47,483 nt of DNA, from assembly GCF_001667585.1 (NCBI RefSeq), contig NZ_LZJZ01000035.1, positions 1 through 47,483 on the forward strand, given 5' to 3'. The number at the start of each line of letters is the position of its first letter. Position 1 is the stretch's first letter. The notes beneath the pieces are model-generated. The model was given only the letters and a program-made list of their open reading frames with translations. It had not been told where the DNA came from and searched no databases. The translations under genes and the position numbers were made by a program. Shown piece after piece: positions 29,483 to 37,792 of the stretch. This DNA is from Mycobacterium sp. E2733. GTDB taxonomy: Bacteria; Actinomycetota; Actinomycetes; Mycobacteriales; Mycobacteriaceae.

Positions 29483-30409
29483 GTGAGCGTTCGCGGGCGC
29501 GTCGCCCCGAGCCGAGTACCGAGCCGAGTGCATGGCACGGTGCTGGCGTATTTGGCACTGACCAAGCCGCGGGTCATCGAGCTGCTGCTTGTCACCACCA
29601 TTCCGGCCATGCTGCTCGCCCACCGCGGCACCGTGGACCCGCTGCTGATCCTCAACACGTTGATCGGCGGGATGCTGGCCGCCGGGGGAGCGAACACGCT
29701 CAACTGCGTGGCCGACGCCGACATCGACAAGGTGATGAAGCGCACGGCGCGCCGCCCGTTGGCCAGGGCCGCGGTCCCTCGCAGCCACGCGCTGGTGTTC
29801 GGGTTGGCGCTGTCGGTGGCGTCGTTCTTCTGGCTGTGGTGGACGACGAACATGCTGTCGGCACACCTGGCCGGCGCCACCATCGCCTTCTACGTGCTGA
29901 TCTACACGCTGCTGCTCAAGCGGCGCACGTCGCAGAACGTCGTGTGGGGCGGCGCGGCGGGCTGCATGCCGGTGATGATCGGCTGGTCGGCCGTCACCGG
30001 CACCATCGGCTGGCCGGCGCTGGTGATGTTCGCCATCATCTTCTTCTGGACGCCGCCGCACACCTGGGCGCTGGCGATGCGTTACAAGGACGACTACAAA
30101 GCGGCCGGCGTCCCGATGCTGCCCGCGGTCGCGACCGAGCGTCAGGTCACCAAGCAGATCCTGATCTACACCTGGCTGACGGTGGCGGCGACGCTGGCGC
30201 TGGCGCTGGCCGCCGGCTGGCTGTACACGGCGGTCGCCGTGGTCGCCGGGGTGTGGTTCCTAACCATGGCCCACCAGCTGTACGCCGGGGTTCGCGCCGG
30301 CGAGCCGGTCAAGCCGCTGCGCTTGTTCCTGCAATCGAACAACTACCTCGCCGTGGTGTTCTGCGCGTTGGCGGTCGACTCGGTGATCGCGCTGCCGCAT
30401 TTGTTCTGA
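29483..30409 (+). CDS. ctaB: Protoheme IX farnesyltransferase (heme O synthase)
   Basis: CtaB (orthologue of Rv1451), a membrane UbiA-family prenyltransferase that adds farnesyl to heme B to make heme O for cytochrome oxidases. I chose GTG 29483, which follows a strong AAGGAG site and gives 308 residues, the length I recall for the orthologue. The first aspartate-rich motif is [15 protein letters not shown] and the second site is [14 protein letters not shown]. At least seven hydrophobic helices are visible, among them [33 protein letters not shown] and [20 protein letters not shown]. Its product feeds CtaA, encoded at 35963-36919, which makes heme A. Confidence 0.95.
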   Translation: MSVRGRVAPSRVPSRVHGTVLAYLALTKPRVIELLLVTTIPAMLLAHRGTVDPLLILNTLIGGMLAAGGANTLNCVADADIDKVMKRTARRPLARAAVPRSHALVFGLALSVASFFWLWWTTNMLSAHLAGATIAFYVLIYTLLLKRRTSQNVVWGGAAGCMPVMIGWSAVTGTIGWPALVMFAIIFFWTPPHTWALAMRYKDDYKAAGVPMLPAVATERQVTKQILIYTWLTVAATLALALAAGWLYTAVAVVAGVWFLTMAHQLYAGVRAGEPVKPLRLFLQSNNYLAVVFCALAVDSVIALPHLF

Positions 30410-30430
30410 CGCCTACGACCTAGCCACATC

Positions 30431-30463
30431 GGCCACACCGTCTCTCCGGCGGCCAGGGTGGCC
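30431..30463 (+). terminator. Possible stem-loop after ctaB
   Basis: GGCCAC (30431-30436) and GTGGCC (30458-30463) form a 6-bp perfect stem beginning 22 bp after the ctaB stop. There is no U-tract. It is a weak candidate terminator. Confidence 0.3.
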
Positions 30464-30511
30464 CTCGAGTGGCCGGCCCCACAGCGACTGCGCGTCCGCG
30501 GGTGCACAGTC

Positions 30512-30531
30512 GGGTGGACCTTAGTCACAAC
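30512..30531. promoter_or_regulatory. DosR-box-like palindrome upstream of the OtsB1/GH65 gene
   Basis: GGACCTTAGTC within GGGTGGACCTTAGTCACAAC resembles the DosR (DevR) dormancy-regulator consensus with core GGGACTWWAGTCCC. I count 13 of 20 positions agreeing with the published palindrome, including the central TTAGTC half. It lies about 138 bp before the ATG at 30669. The M. tuberculosis homologue of the downstream gene, Rv2006, belongs to the DosR regulon. Confidence 0.42.
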
Positions 30532-30668
30532 CCAGCTGCCGAAGGGCTCGGATCGCGCACAAAGGGTTCTGGTCGTTTCACGCACGCGCAACGATGAGAC
30601 AACGACACATTCCAGGTATTCCGCCGGTTCTCATGCCGCCGCATCTAGTTCGGGGAGGGGGATTACCA

Positions 30669-33600
30669 ATGAAGCCGGTCACTATCGACCCCCGCTCGCA
30701 CGATGCGGTGATCTTCGATCTCGACGCCGTGATCGGGCCCACCGATGACTCGGCGTTGGAGTCGACTGTTGCGCTAGCGGAGAAGCTGCGGGCGGCCGGC
30801 ATCGCGACGGCCGCCTATTCCCTGGCCGCGCAGCCCGCAGAGGCGATGGCAGCGGCTCGGATCGCCAAAGCGTTCACCGTCCGGTTCGACCGCGCCGCGG
30901 GAGTACCCGAAGTGCCCCCGCTGCCGGACCCGACGATTTTATTGGCGGCCGCCCGCAAGTTGGGGGTGGTCCCGCAGCGGTCGGTGGTCGTCGACGCTGC
31001 GGGTTCCGGGGTGGAGGCCGCACGCGAAGGTGGCTTCGCGTTCGTCGTCGGTGTCGGGCAGGGCAAGCAAGCCGACAAGCTACTGCGTTGCGGCGCCGAC
31101 GTCGTCGTCCCCGATCTCGCTTACGTCGACGTCACGACGGGGCACAAACGCATGTCGCAGCGTCCGAACGCGCTGGACTCGTACGGTCAAGTCATCGGTA
31201 TTGTCGCCGGCCGGCAGCCATTCATCTGCCTGGATTACGACGGCACGTTGTCCGAGATCGTGCCGGACCCCGATACCGCCAAGCTTGTCGAGGGCGCAGC
31301 CGAGGCGCTCGCGCATCTGGCGAAGCAGTGCCCGGTCGCGATACTGTCCGGCCGGGATCTGGCGGATATCCGCGCTCGGGTCGGGGTACCGGGAATCTGG
31401 TATGCCGGCAGCCACGGCTTTGAGTTGATCGCACCCGACGGCAGCCATCACCAATACGAGGCGGCCGGCGCCGCGGAACGTGTGCTTGCGAACGCTGCGG
31501 ACGACCTTCGCGGCGAACTGAGCCGGATTCCGGGAGCGCACGTCGAACACAAGCGGTTCGCACTCGCGGTGCACTACCGCAATGTCGCACCCGACCGCGT
31601 GGACGAGCTGATCGCGGCGGTACGCCGGCGAGGTCTTCGGCCTGGCCTGAGGCTGACGACCGGTCGCAAGGTAGTCGAGCTGCGGCCTGACATCGGCTGG
31701 GACAAGGGCACCGCCCTCACCTGGATCCGCGATCGCATCTTTGACACGGAACGGGTGCTGCCCATTTATGTCGGTGATGACATCACCGACGAGGATGCGT
31801 TCGATGCGGTTCGCTTCAGCGGCATCGGGATACTGATCCGGCACGACGAAGATGGCGACCGGCCGACCGCTGCCAGCTTCACGCTGAGAAGCCCCACCGA
31901 AGTCCGTGATTTCGTCCAGCGCGGCAGCAGGTGGCTGGCATATCAGCGCGAGACCCACAGTCGCGCTTGGACTCTCACGTTCGAGGGGTATGACCCCCCC
32001 AACGAAAAGCTTCGCGAAGCACTGTGCACGGTCGGCAACGGTTACTTCGCCACCCGCGGGGCCGCGCCGGAATCGAGGGCCGGCCAGATTCATTACCCGG
32101 GAACGTACGCGGGCGGCGTGTACAACCGGCTAGACGACCTGATCGGCGGAACCCGAGCAGAACACGAAAGCCTGGTGAACCTGCCCAACTGGCTTCCGCT
32201 TACCTTTCGCATCAACGATGGCGACTGGTTCGACGTCGACACGGTGAAATTGCTGTCCTACCGACAAACCCTCGACCTTCGTAGCGCGGTGCTGATGCGC
32301 CAACTGCGTTTCCGCGACGACGCCGGCCGCACCACCTCGGTGACACAGCAGCGGTTCGTAGCGATGCACGTCGTACACGTGGCCGCGATGGAAACCACCA
32401 TCGTGGCCGAGGACTGGTCGGGCACTGTCGAATTCCGATCGACGATCGACGGAAACGTCCGCAACTCGGGGGTAGAGCGTTATCGAGACTTGGCCAGCAA
32501 TCACCTGCAGGGACTGGAAAAGCGCGTCCTGTCGGAAAACTCGGTGCTGATGACCGTCGAGACCACCCAATCGAAGATCCCGGTCGCGCTGGCCATGCGG
32601 ACCAGCACTTGGCACGGCGACGCGCCGGCGCCCGCAACCTATCGACTACTCGACGAAGAATTCGAAATCGGCCATCAGATCTTCACCGACCTGCGAGAGG
32701 GCCAGGCGCTGAGCGTGGAGAAGATCGTCGTTCTGGTGACCGGGCGCGATGTTGCCACATCCCATCCGGCCACCGGCGCCGAACGCAGGCTCGGCCGGCA
32801 GCCGCGATACGCCGAGATATGTGACGCCCACAAGACCGCCTGGGCACATCTGTGGGAACGGCTGTCCTTCGAATTCGGCGACCACGCCGAGCACTTGCGC
32901 GTCCTGCGCCTACACCTGCTGCACCTGCTGCAGACGGTGTCGTACAACAGCGAGGAAATCGATGTAGGGGTACCGGCCCGCGGGCTGCATGGTGAGGCAT
33001 ACCGCGGGCACATTTTCTGGGACGAGCTATTCATCTTCCAGGTATTGAATCTGAGAGTGCCCACGGTCACCCGATCGCTGCTGCGCTACCGATATCGCCG
33101 GCTGATGGAGGCCCGCCGCCTCGCCAAGCTGGCCGGTTACCGCGGCGCGATGTACCCGTGGCAGTCCGGCAGCGATGGGCGCGAGGAAAGTCCGGAGCGA
33201 CACCTGAATCCGCAATCGGGCCGGTGGCTGCCCGATCCCAGCCATCGCGCGCACCACATCGGCATCGCCGTCGCCTACAACGTGTGGCAGTTCTACCAAG
33301 CCACCGGCGATCTGGCGTACCTGATCGACTACGGGACCGAGATGCTGGCCGAGATAGCCCGGTTCTGGGCGAGCAGGGCCACTTACGACTCCGACCGAGA
33401 TCGCTACAGCATCAACGGGGTCGTCGGACCCGACGAATTCCACGCAGGCTATCCGGACCGGCCATATGAGGGGGTGAACAACAACGCGTACACGAACGTG
33501 ATGGCGGCCTGGGTGATCCTGCGGGCTATCGAAGCGCTCGAGCTGATGCCGCTGCCCAACCGGTTGGATTTGCGGGAGAGGCTCGAACTGACCGACGACG

Positions 33601-34343
33601 AGCTGACCCAGTGGGACCACGTCAGCCGGCGCATGTTCGTCCCCTTCCACGATGGCATGATCAGCCAGTTCGAAGGATATGAGGAACTGGCGGAACTGGA
33701 TTGGGATGCCTACCGGGAGCGCTACGGCAACATCCAGCGCCTCGACCGCATTCTTGAAGCCGAGGGTGACGACGTCAACCGGTACCAAGCGTCCAAGCAG
33801 GCCGACGCGCTGATGCTGCTCTACCTGCTGTCATCGGACGAACTGCGTGAGCTGTTAGGCCGGCTCGGCTACCACTTGGCCCCCGCCAAGATCCCCGAGA
33901 TGGTGGACTACTACCTGGCTCGCACCTCAGACGGGTCGACATTGAGTGCGGTCGTCCACGCATGGGTGCTGGCCCGGGCCAATCGCGACCGCGCGCTGGA
34001 GTTCTTCCAGAAAGCGCTCGCATCCGATATCTCCGACATCCAGGGCGGCACCACTTCCGAAGGTGTTCACCTGGCCGCGATGGCCGGCAGCGTCGACTTC
34101 GTGCAGCGGTGCTTCACCGGTCTGGAGATCCGTAGTAATCGCATCGTACTGTCTCCGCAATGGCCGGAATTCCTTGGGCCACTAGGCTTTCCGATTCATT
34201 ACCGAGGTAGCCACCTGCACGTGCGGGTCAGCGGTAAGGGTGCGGAGATCAGCGTCGACCCACGCGATGTGCCACCGGTCGAAGTCGAGTGCCGCGGACG
34301 AGTGGAACGGTTAATGCCGGGCAGCGTGGTTCGATTCACCTGA
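30669..34343 (+). CDS. otsB1: Trehalose-6-phosphate phosphatase/GH65 fusion (OtsB1, Rv2006-like)
   Basis: A 1224-residue multidomain protein. Residues 12-150 resemble a HAD phosphatase of the beta-phosphoglucomutase type, with DLD at 17-19. It has no cap domain, and the conserved lysine and second acidic motif are replaced (PLPDPT, VVDAAGSG). Residues 185-420 are a trehalose-6-phosphate phosphatase, with Asp189/Asp191 in LDYDGT, SGRDLADI, GWDKGTAL and VGDDITDED (Asp370, Asp371). Residues 440-1224 are a glycoside hydrolase family 65 unit with catalytic acid Glu923 in VVGPDEFHAG, KQADALMLLYLL and TTSEGVHLAAMAG, a layout seen in disaccharide phosphorylases. It may dephosphorylate trehalose 6-phosphate and then split trehalose, as an inference. 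ATG 30669 follows a GGGGAGGGGG site; an ATG at 30594 would add 25 residues. Its M. tuberculosis counterpart lies elsewhere in that genome. Confidence 0.88.
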   Translation: MKPVTIDPRSHDAVIFDLDAVIGPTDDSALESTVALAEKLRAAGIATAAYSLAAQPAEAMAAARIAKAFTVRFDRAAGVPEVPPLPDPTILLAAARKLGVVPQRSVVVDAAGSGVEAAREGGFAFVVGVGQGKQADKLLRCGADVVVPDLAYVDVTTGHKRMSQRPNALDSYGQVIGIVAGRQPFICLDYDGTLSEIVPDPDTAKLVEGAAEALAHLAKQCPVAILSGRDLADIRARVGVPGIWYAGSHGFELIAPDGSHHQYEAAGAAERVLANAADDLRGELSRIPGAHVEHKRFALAVHYRNVAPDRVDELIAAVRRRGLRPGLRLTTGRKVVELRPDIGWDKGTALTWIRDRIFDTERVLPIYVGDDITDEDAFDAVRFSGIGILIRHDEDGDRPTAASFTLRSPTEVRDFVQRGSRWLAYQRETHSRAWTLTFEGYDPPNEKLREALCTVGNGYFATRGAAPESRAGQIHYPGTYAGGVYNRLDDLIGGTRAEHESLVNLPNWLPLTFRINDGDWFDVDTVKLLSYRQTLDLRSAVLMRQLRFRDDAGRTTSVTQQRFVAMHVVHVAAMETTIVAEDWSGTVEFRSTIDGNVRNSGVERYRDLASNHLQGLEKRVLSENSVLMTVETTQSKIPVALAMRTSTWHGDAPAPATYRLLDEEFEIGHQIFTDLREGQALSVEKIVVLVTGRDVATSHPATGAERRLGRQPRYAEICDAHKTAWAHLWERLSFEFGDHAEHLRVLRLHLLHLLQTVSYNSEEIDVGVPARGLHGEAYRGHIFWDELFIFQVLNLRVPTVTRSLLRYRYRRLMEARRLAKLAGYRGAMYPWQSGSDGREESPERHLNPQSGRWLPDPSHRAHHIGIAVAYNVWQFYQATGDLAYLIDYGTEMLAEIARFWASRATYDSDRDRYSINGVVGPDEFHAGYPDRPYEGVNNNAYTNVMAAWVILRAIEALELMPLPNRLDLRERLELTDDELTQWDHVSRRMFVPFHDGMISQFEGYEELAELDWDAYRERYGNIQRLDRILEAEGDDVNRYQASKQADALMLLYLLSSDELRELLGRLGYHLAPAKIPEMVDYYLARTSDGSTLSAVVHAWVLARANRDRALEFFQKALASDISDIQGGTTSEGVHLAAMAGSVDFVQRCFTGLEIRSNRIVLSPQWPEFLGPLGFPIHYRGSHLHVRVSGKGAEISVDPRDVPPVEVECRGRVERLMPGSVVRFT

Positions 34344-34347
34344 AAGC

Positions 34348-35325
34348 CTATGGCACCAGCACGACCGAGCCGACCGTCTTACGCCCTTGCAGGTCGCGGT
34401 GGGCCCAGGCGGCGTCGGCCAGTGGGTAACGCCGGCTCACGGTGACGCTGATCGAGCCCGTGACGACGGAATCGAACAATTCCCCTGCGCGCCAAGCGAA
34501 TTCCTGTTCACTACGGGTGAAGTGGGCGAGCATCGGCCGAGTCAGGTACACGGAGCCGGCGGTGTTGAGGCGCTGCGGGTCCACCGGGGGTACCGGTCCA
34601 CTGGCGGCACCGAACAACGCGAGCGTCCCCCGGATGGCGAGGCTGGCCAGGCTGGCATCGAACGTGTCGGCCCCAACCCCGTCGTAGACCGCTGCCACAC
34701 CCACACCATCGGTTAGATCGCGGATCTGCCTGCCGAACTCGCTGGGGTCGTCGCGCGGGTAATCGAGCACGTCGGTGGCGCCGGCCTGTCGGGACAGTTC
34801 CGCCTTGGCCGGTGTGGACACAGTCGTGATCACCCGCACGCCCAGGCTGGTGGCCCATTGCGTCAGGATCAGCCCGACGCCGCCCGCTCCGGCGTGCACC
34901 AGCACCGTGTCGCCCGCCTGCACCGGATACACCGACTTCAACAGGTAGTGCGCGGTCAGGCCCTTCAGCAGCACCGACGCGGCCACGTCGGAATTCACCC
35001 CGTCCGGTACGTGTGCCGTCAAAAACGCTGTAGCAATGGCGTACTCGGCGTAACCGCCGGACGCCGACGCGCTGACCACGCGGTCGCCCACCCGGAAGCC
35101 GTCGACGCCGTCACCGGTCGCCTCGACGGTGCCGCACAGTTCGGAACCGAGGATGAACGGCAGCTCACGCGGGTACTGCCCCGAGCGGAAGTAGGTGTCG
35201 ATGTAGTTGACACCGATCGCCTCGGCCTTGATCAACACCTCGCCGGGCCCGGGCGCGGGCTGTGGCGCGTCGACGTAGCGCAGCACCTCGGGGCCGCCGG
35301 TCTCGCTGACTTCGATTGCGTGCAT
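34348..35325 (-). CDS. qor: Quinone oxidoreductase (zinc-independent MDR family)
   Basis: A 325-residue NADPH:quinone oxidoreductase of the medium-chain dehydrogenase family, orthologue of Rv1454c. It starts MHAIEVSETGGPEVLRYVD at ATG 35325. The quinone-oxidoreductase signature is the NADP-binding stretch DTVLVHAGAGGVGLILTQWA, with the Rossmann GxGGVG core. The catalytic-zinc cysteine and histidine pattern of alcohol dehydrogenases is absent, as expected (NYIDTYFRSGQY replaces it). The frame is open upstream, but that segment is antisense to the neighbouring gene and not protein-like. It ends 4 bp from the convergent OtsB1 stop. It likely reduces quinones or other enones and may take part in redox stress defence. 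Confidence 0.92.
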   Translation of the reverse strand: MHAIEVSETGGPEVLRYVDAPQPAPGPGEVLIKAEAIGVNYIDTYFRSGQYPRELPFILGSELCGTVEATGDGVDGFRVGDRVVSASASGGYAEYAIATAFLTAHVPDGVNSDVAASVLLKGLTAHYLLKSVYPVQAGDTVLVHAGAGGVGLILTQWATSLGVRVITTVSTPAKAELSRQAGATDVLDYPRDDPSEFGRQIRDLTDGVGVAAVYDGVGADTFDASLASLAIRGTLALFGAASGPVPPVDPQRLNTAGSVYLTRPMLAHFTRSEQEFAWRAGELFDSVVTGSISVTVSRRYPLADAAWAHRDLQGRKTVGSVVLVP

Positions 35326-35344
35326 GTGCTTATCATGCCCGGGC

Positions 35345-36013
35345 ATGAAACTCGCCCGTCCGGACATCTTCCATCCCCGCATTGTGCTGGCGGGGCCGCC
35401 CGGGCACGCGGGCGGCAACCCCGACGACACGGGGCTGGTTCCCGCGTTGCGAACTCGTGGGCTGCATGCCCGCTGGCGGTCCTGGGACGATCCCGAGACT
35501 CTCGGCGCCGACCTGGTGATTCTGCGTGCCACCACGGACCGGCGCGACGAGTTCCTCGGCTGGATGCGGCGGGTGCGCCACCTGCTCAACCCGCCCGACG
35601 CGATCGCTTGGAACCTCGAGGACGGGTATCTGCGCGACATGGCGAACGACGGGGTGCCGACCGTGCTTGACGGGCCGCCCGGCCGGCCCGTGGCGCAGTC
35701 GGCGTTGATCTTCCTGGGCGGCAAGCAGTCGCACGCCTGGCCGGACGAGCCGGAGTTCGAAGCGTGGGACCTCGGCTACGCGGCGATCGCCTCGGCCGCC
35801 GACCGCGCCGGAATCGGCGCGCGCGAGCTGCTGTACGCGCGCGCCGACGTGACCGGGGACCGGCTGGTGGGTCTCGACCTCGTCGCGCCGTCGCTGGGCT
35901 GGCCGCACCTCGACGCCGCTACCCGCGAGCGGGCCCAGCGCGGGTTCGCGCTGGCCGTGGAGTCAGCCTGCGAGCGGCTCGGGCTCGGCCCGCTCTCGCA
36001 TCGACGCCCATAG
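35345..36013 (+). CDS. ATP-grasp-like protein lacking the central ATP-binding part (Rv1455-like)
   Basis: A 222-residue protein in the position of Rv1455. It resembles the ends of a glutathione-synthetase-like ATP-grasp family. Residues 57-108 match the pre-grasp part (LVILRATTDRRDEFLGWMRR, LLNPPDAIAWNLEDGYLRD, GVPTV). Residues 119-131 match a post-core strand (SALIFLGGKQSHAW). Residues 161-183 match the C-terminal lobe (ELLYARADVTG, DLVAPSLGW). The stretch between GVPTV and SALIF is only about a dozen residues, where full-length relatives have 60 or more carrying the ATP-binding lysines and loop. Metal-ligand acidic positions also look lost (GLDLVAPSL). It is therefore probably not an ATP-grasp ligase. 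The start lies 19 bp from divergent qor. The 3' end overlaps convergent ctaA by 51 bp. Confidence 0.72.
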   Translation: MKLARPDIFHPRIVLAGPPGHAGGNPDDTGLVPALRTRGLHARWRSWDDPETLGADLVILRATTDRRDEFLGWMRRVRHLLNPPDAIAWNLEDGYLRDMANDGVPTVLDGPPGRPVAQSALIFLGGKQSHAWPDEPEFEAWDLGYAAIASAADRAGIGARELLYARADVTGDRLVGLDLVAPSLGWPHLDAATRERAQRGFALAVESACERLGLGPLSHRRP

Positions 36014-36919
36014 CGCGGCGGTCGCCGCGGTGCACGCCGCCGCGCCGGCCACGTGCAGGGCGACCAGCGCCGCGGGTACCCCGGTGAAGTACTGGGCGGT
36101 GCCGACGGCGGCCTGCGCGCACACCAGGGCGAGCAGCACGATCAGCCGCCGCAGGATGGGTCGCGCGGCGCGCACCGCCAGCAAACCGAAGCCCAGCCCG
36201 ACCAGCAGGGCGAGGTAGGCGACCAGCAGCGAGGAGTGCGCGTGCACCAGGGTGTCGACGGCGACCTTGAGCCGCGGCACCGTGCGGGTGGGGCTGCGGT
36301 CACCGGCGTGCGGGCCGGCGGCCGTCACCAGCGTGCCGGTGACCAGCACCACGGCCAGATCCAGACCGATCAGCGCCGTCAGGGCGCGCAACGGCCTGGC
36401 CACACGTCGCTGCACAACTCCGTCGTCGGGCTCGCCGATCTTGACGTAGAGCAGCACCGACAGCCACACCATCGTCATCGAGGTGAGCAGGTGGACGGCC
36501 ACCGTCCACCACAGCAGGCCGGTGCGCACGGTGATGCCGCCGATGACCGCCTGGACGACCGTCGACACCGGCATCAGCCACGCGTACACCAGGACTTCCC
36601 CGCGTCGCCGGGCCCGGGTCACGGCCAGCACGGCCAGCGCCGCGGCGACGACCACCGCGAAGGTGATCATGCGATTGCCGAACTCGACCGCCTGGTGAAT
36701 GCGCGGCACCTCGGCGTGCGCGACCGGGACGAAGCTGCCCGGAAAGCACTGCGGCCAGGTGGGACAGCCCAGCCCCGACGCGGTGACGCGGACGATCGCC
36801 CCGGTGACGGCGATGCCGCCCTGGGTCAGGATGACGGCCGCGGCGATGAAGCGCTGGACACGCACGCTCGGGTTGGGGAGTAGGTCCACCAGCCGCATCA
36901 GCGTCCGTCCCACGGGCAT
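35963..36919 (-). CDS. ctaA: Heme A synthase (COX15/CtaA family)
   Basis: CtaA (orthologue of Rv1456c), a membrane monooxygenase-like enzyme that oxidises heme O to heme A for the aa3 cytochrome oxidase. From ATG 36919 it has 318 residues and about eight hydrophobic helices. The conserved heme-ligand histidines lie in VPRIHQAVEFGNR, WWTVAVHLLTSM, LVHAHSSLL and VALHVAGAA. The Cys pair CPTWPQC of the first extracytoplasmic loop is also present. The first coding block reads MPVGRTLMRLVDLLPNP; an in-frame ATG at 36898 would drop seven residues. It converges on the Rv1455-like gene with a 51-bp overlap at the 3' ends. Confidence 0.93.
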   Translation of the reverse strand: MPVGRTLMRLVDLLPNPSVRVQRFIAAAVILTQGGIAVTGAIVRVTASGLGCPTWPQCFPGSFVPVAHAEVPRIHQAVEFGNRMITFAVVVAAALAVLAVTRARRRGEVLVYAWLMPVSTVVQAVIGGITVRTGLLWWTVAVHLLTSMTMVWLSVLLYVKIGEPDDGVVQRRVARPLRALTALIGLDLAVVLVTGTLVTAAGPHAGDRSPTRTVPRLKVAVDTLVHAHSSLLVAYLALLVGLGFGLLAVRAARPILRRLIVLLALVCAQAAVGTAQYFTGVPAALVALHVAGAAACTAATAALWASMRERAEPEPLAG

Positions 36920-37000
36920 GGCCCGATGGTAGGCCAACGAAAACTACGTCCTGTAGTAAGCCCTGGCGTCGCCGAGATTTACGTGCCGTGAGCCGGCGCG

Positions 37001-37792
37001 TCAGGTGAACCGGAACCAGCGCAGCGCGGCCAGCGCGGCCAGCGCCCCCCACACCGCCAGGACGACGACGCCGAACCAGTCCACCGACAGGACCATCGCC
37101 CGCGACAGGGCCTCGGTCAGCGCGCCCGACGGGGTGAGCCGGGCCGCCCACTTGACGCCGGTCGGGATCATCCCGGATTCCACCGTCAGCGCGCCGAGCC
37201 CGGCGAAGACGAACCACAGCAGGTTGGCGACCGCGAGCACGATCTCGGCCCGCAACGTCCCCCCGAGCAACAGTCCGAGGGCGGTGAAGCCGGCGGTGCC
37301 CAGCGCGATGACCGCCGCACCCAATGCCAATGCGGCCAGGGCGGGCCGCCAGCCCAGCACAAACCCGATGGCGCCCAACAGGATTGCCTGCAGGAACACC
37401 ACGGTGACCACGGCCAGCGACTTGCCGGCGATGATGCCCCAGACCGGCAGCGGGGTCGCGCCCAACCGCTTGAGCGCGCCGTAGCGGCGGTCGAACGCGA
37501 CCGCGATGGCCTGCCCGGTGAAGGCGGTCGAGATGACAGCGAGGGCCATGATGGCCGGCACGAAGGTGGCGGCGCGGTTGTGCCCGAAGGAGCCGAACGG
37601 CAGCAGCGTGAGCCCGATCAAAAGCGTGATCGGGATGAACATGGTCAGCAGGAGCTGCTCGCCGTTGCGCAGCAGCAGCTTGAGCTCGAGGCCGAACTGC
37701 GCGGCCAGCATCCTGGGCACGGCGTTGGGCCGCGGGTCGGGGGTGAAGGTGCCCGCGGGAAAGACGTTCGATTGGGTCTTGTCCAGATTCAA
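37001..37792 (-). CDS. ABC transporter permease (Rv1457c-like)
   Basis: A 263-residue ABC-2 type permease, orthologue of Rv1457c. Six hydrophobic segments are visible: LLLTMFIPITLLIGLTLLPF, ATFVPAIMALAVISTAFTG, LAVVTVVFLQAILLGAIGF, LAALALGAAVIALGTAGF, EIVLAVANLLWFVFAGLGAL and FGVVVLAVWGALAALAAL. The start is probably TTG 37792, overlapping the ATPase TGA by 4 bp (TTGA) and giving MNLDKTQSN. No nearby ATG or GTG fits. With the ATPase it forms an exporter of the drug or antibiotic type. The cargo is unknown. Rv1456c-Rv1458c order is conserved, so a role in lipid, antibiotic or heme-related export is possible but unproven. Confidence 0.9.
   Translation of the reverse strand: MNLDKTQSNVFPAGTFTPDPRPNAVPRMLAAQFGLELKLLLRNGEQLLLTMFIPITLLIGLTLLPFGSFGHNRAATFVPAIMALAVISTAFTGQAIAVAFDRRYGALKRLGATPLPVWGIIAGKSLAVVTVVFLQAILLGAIGFVLGWRPALAALALGAAVIALGTAGFTALGLLLGGTLRAEIVLAVANLLWFVFAGLGALTVESGMIPTGVKWAARLTPSGALTEALSRAMVLSVDWFGVVVLAVWGALAALAALRWFRFT

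Noticed and set aside
30560..30580. Second possible DosR half-site (GGGTTCTGGTC) upstream of otsB1
   Set aside because: Too few matches to the palindrome core; no symmetry.
35326..35724. N-terminal extension of qor
   Set aside because: It is antisense to the Rv1455-like gene and does not resemble any protein; the MDR family start is at 35325.
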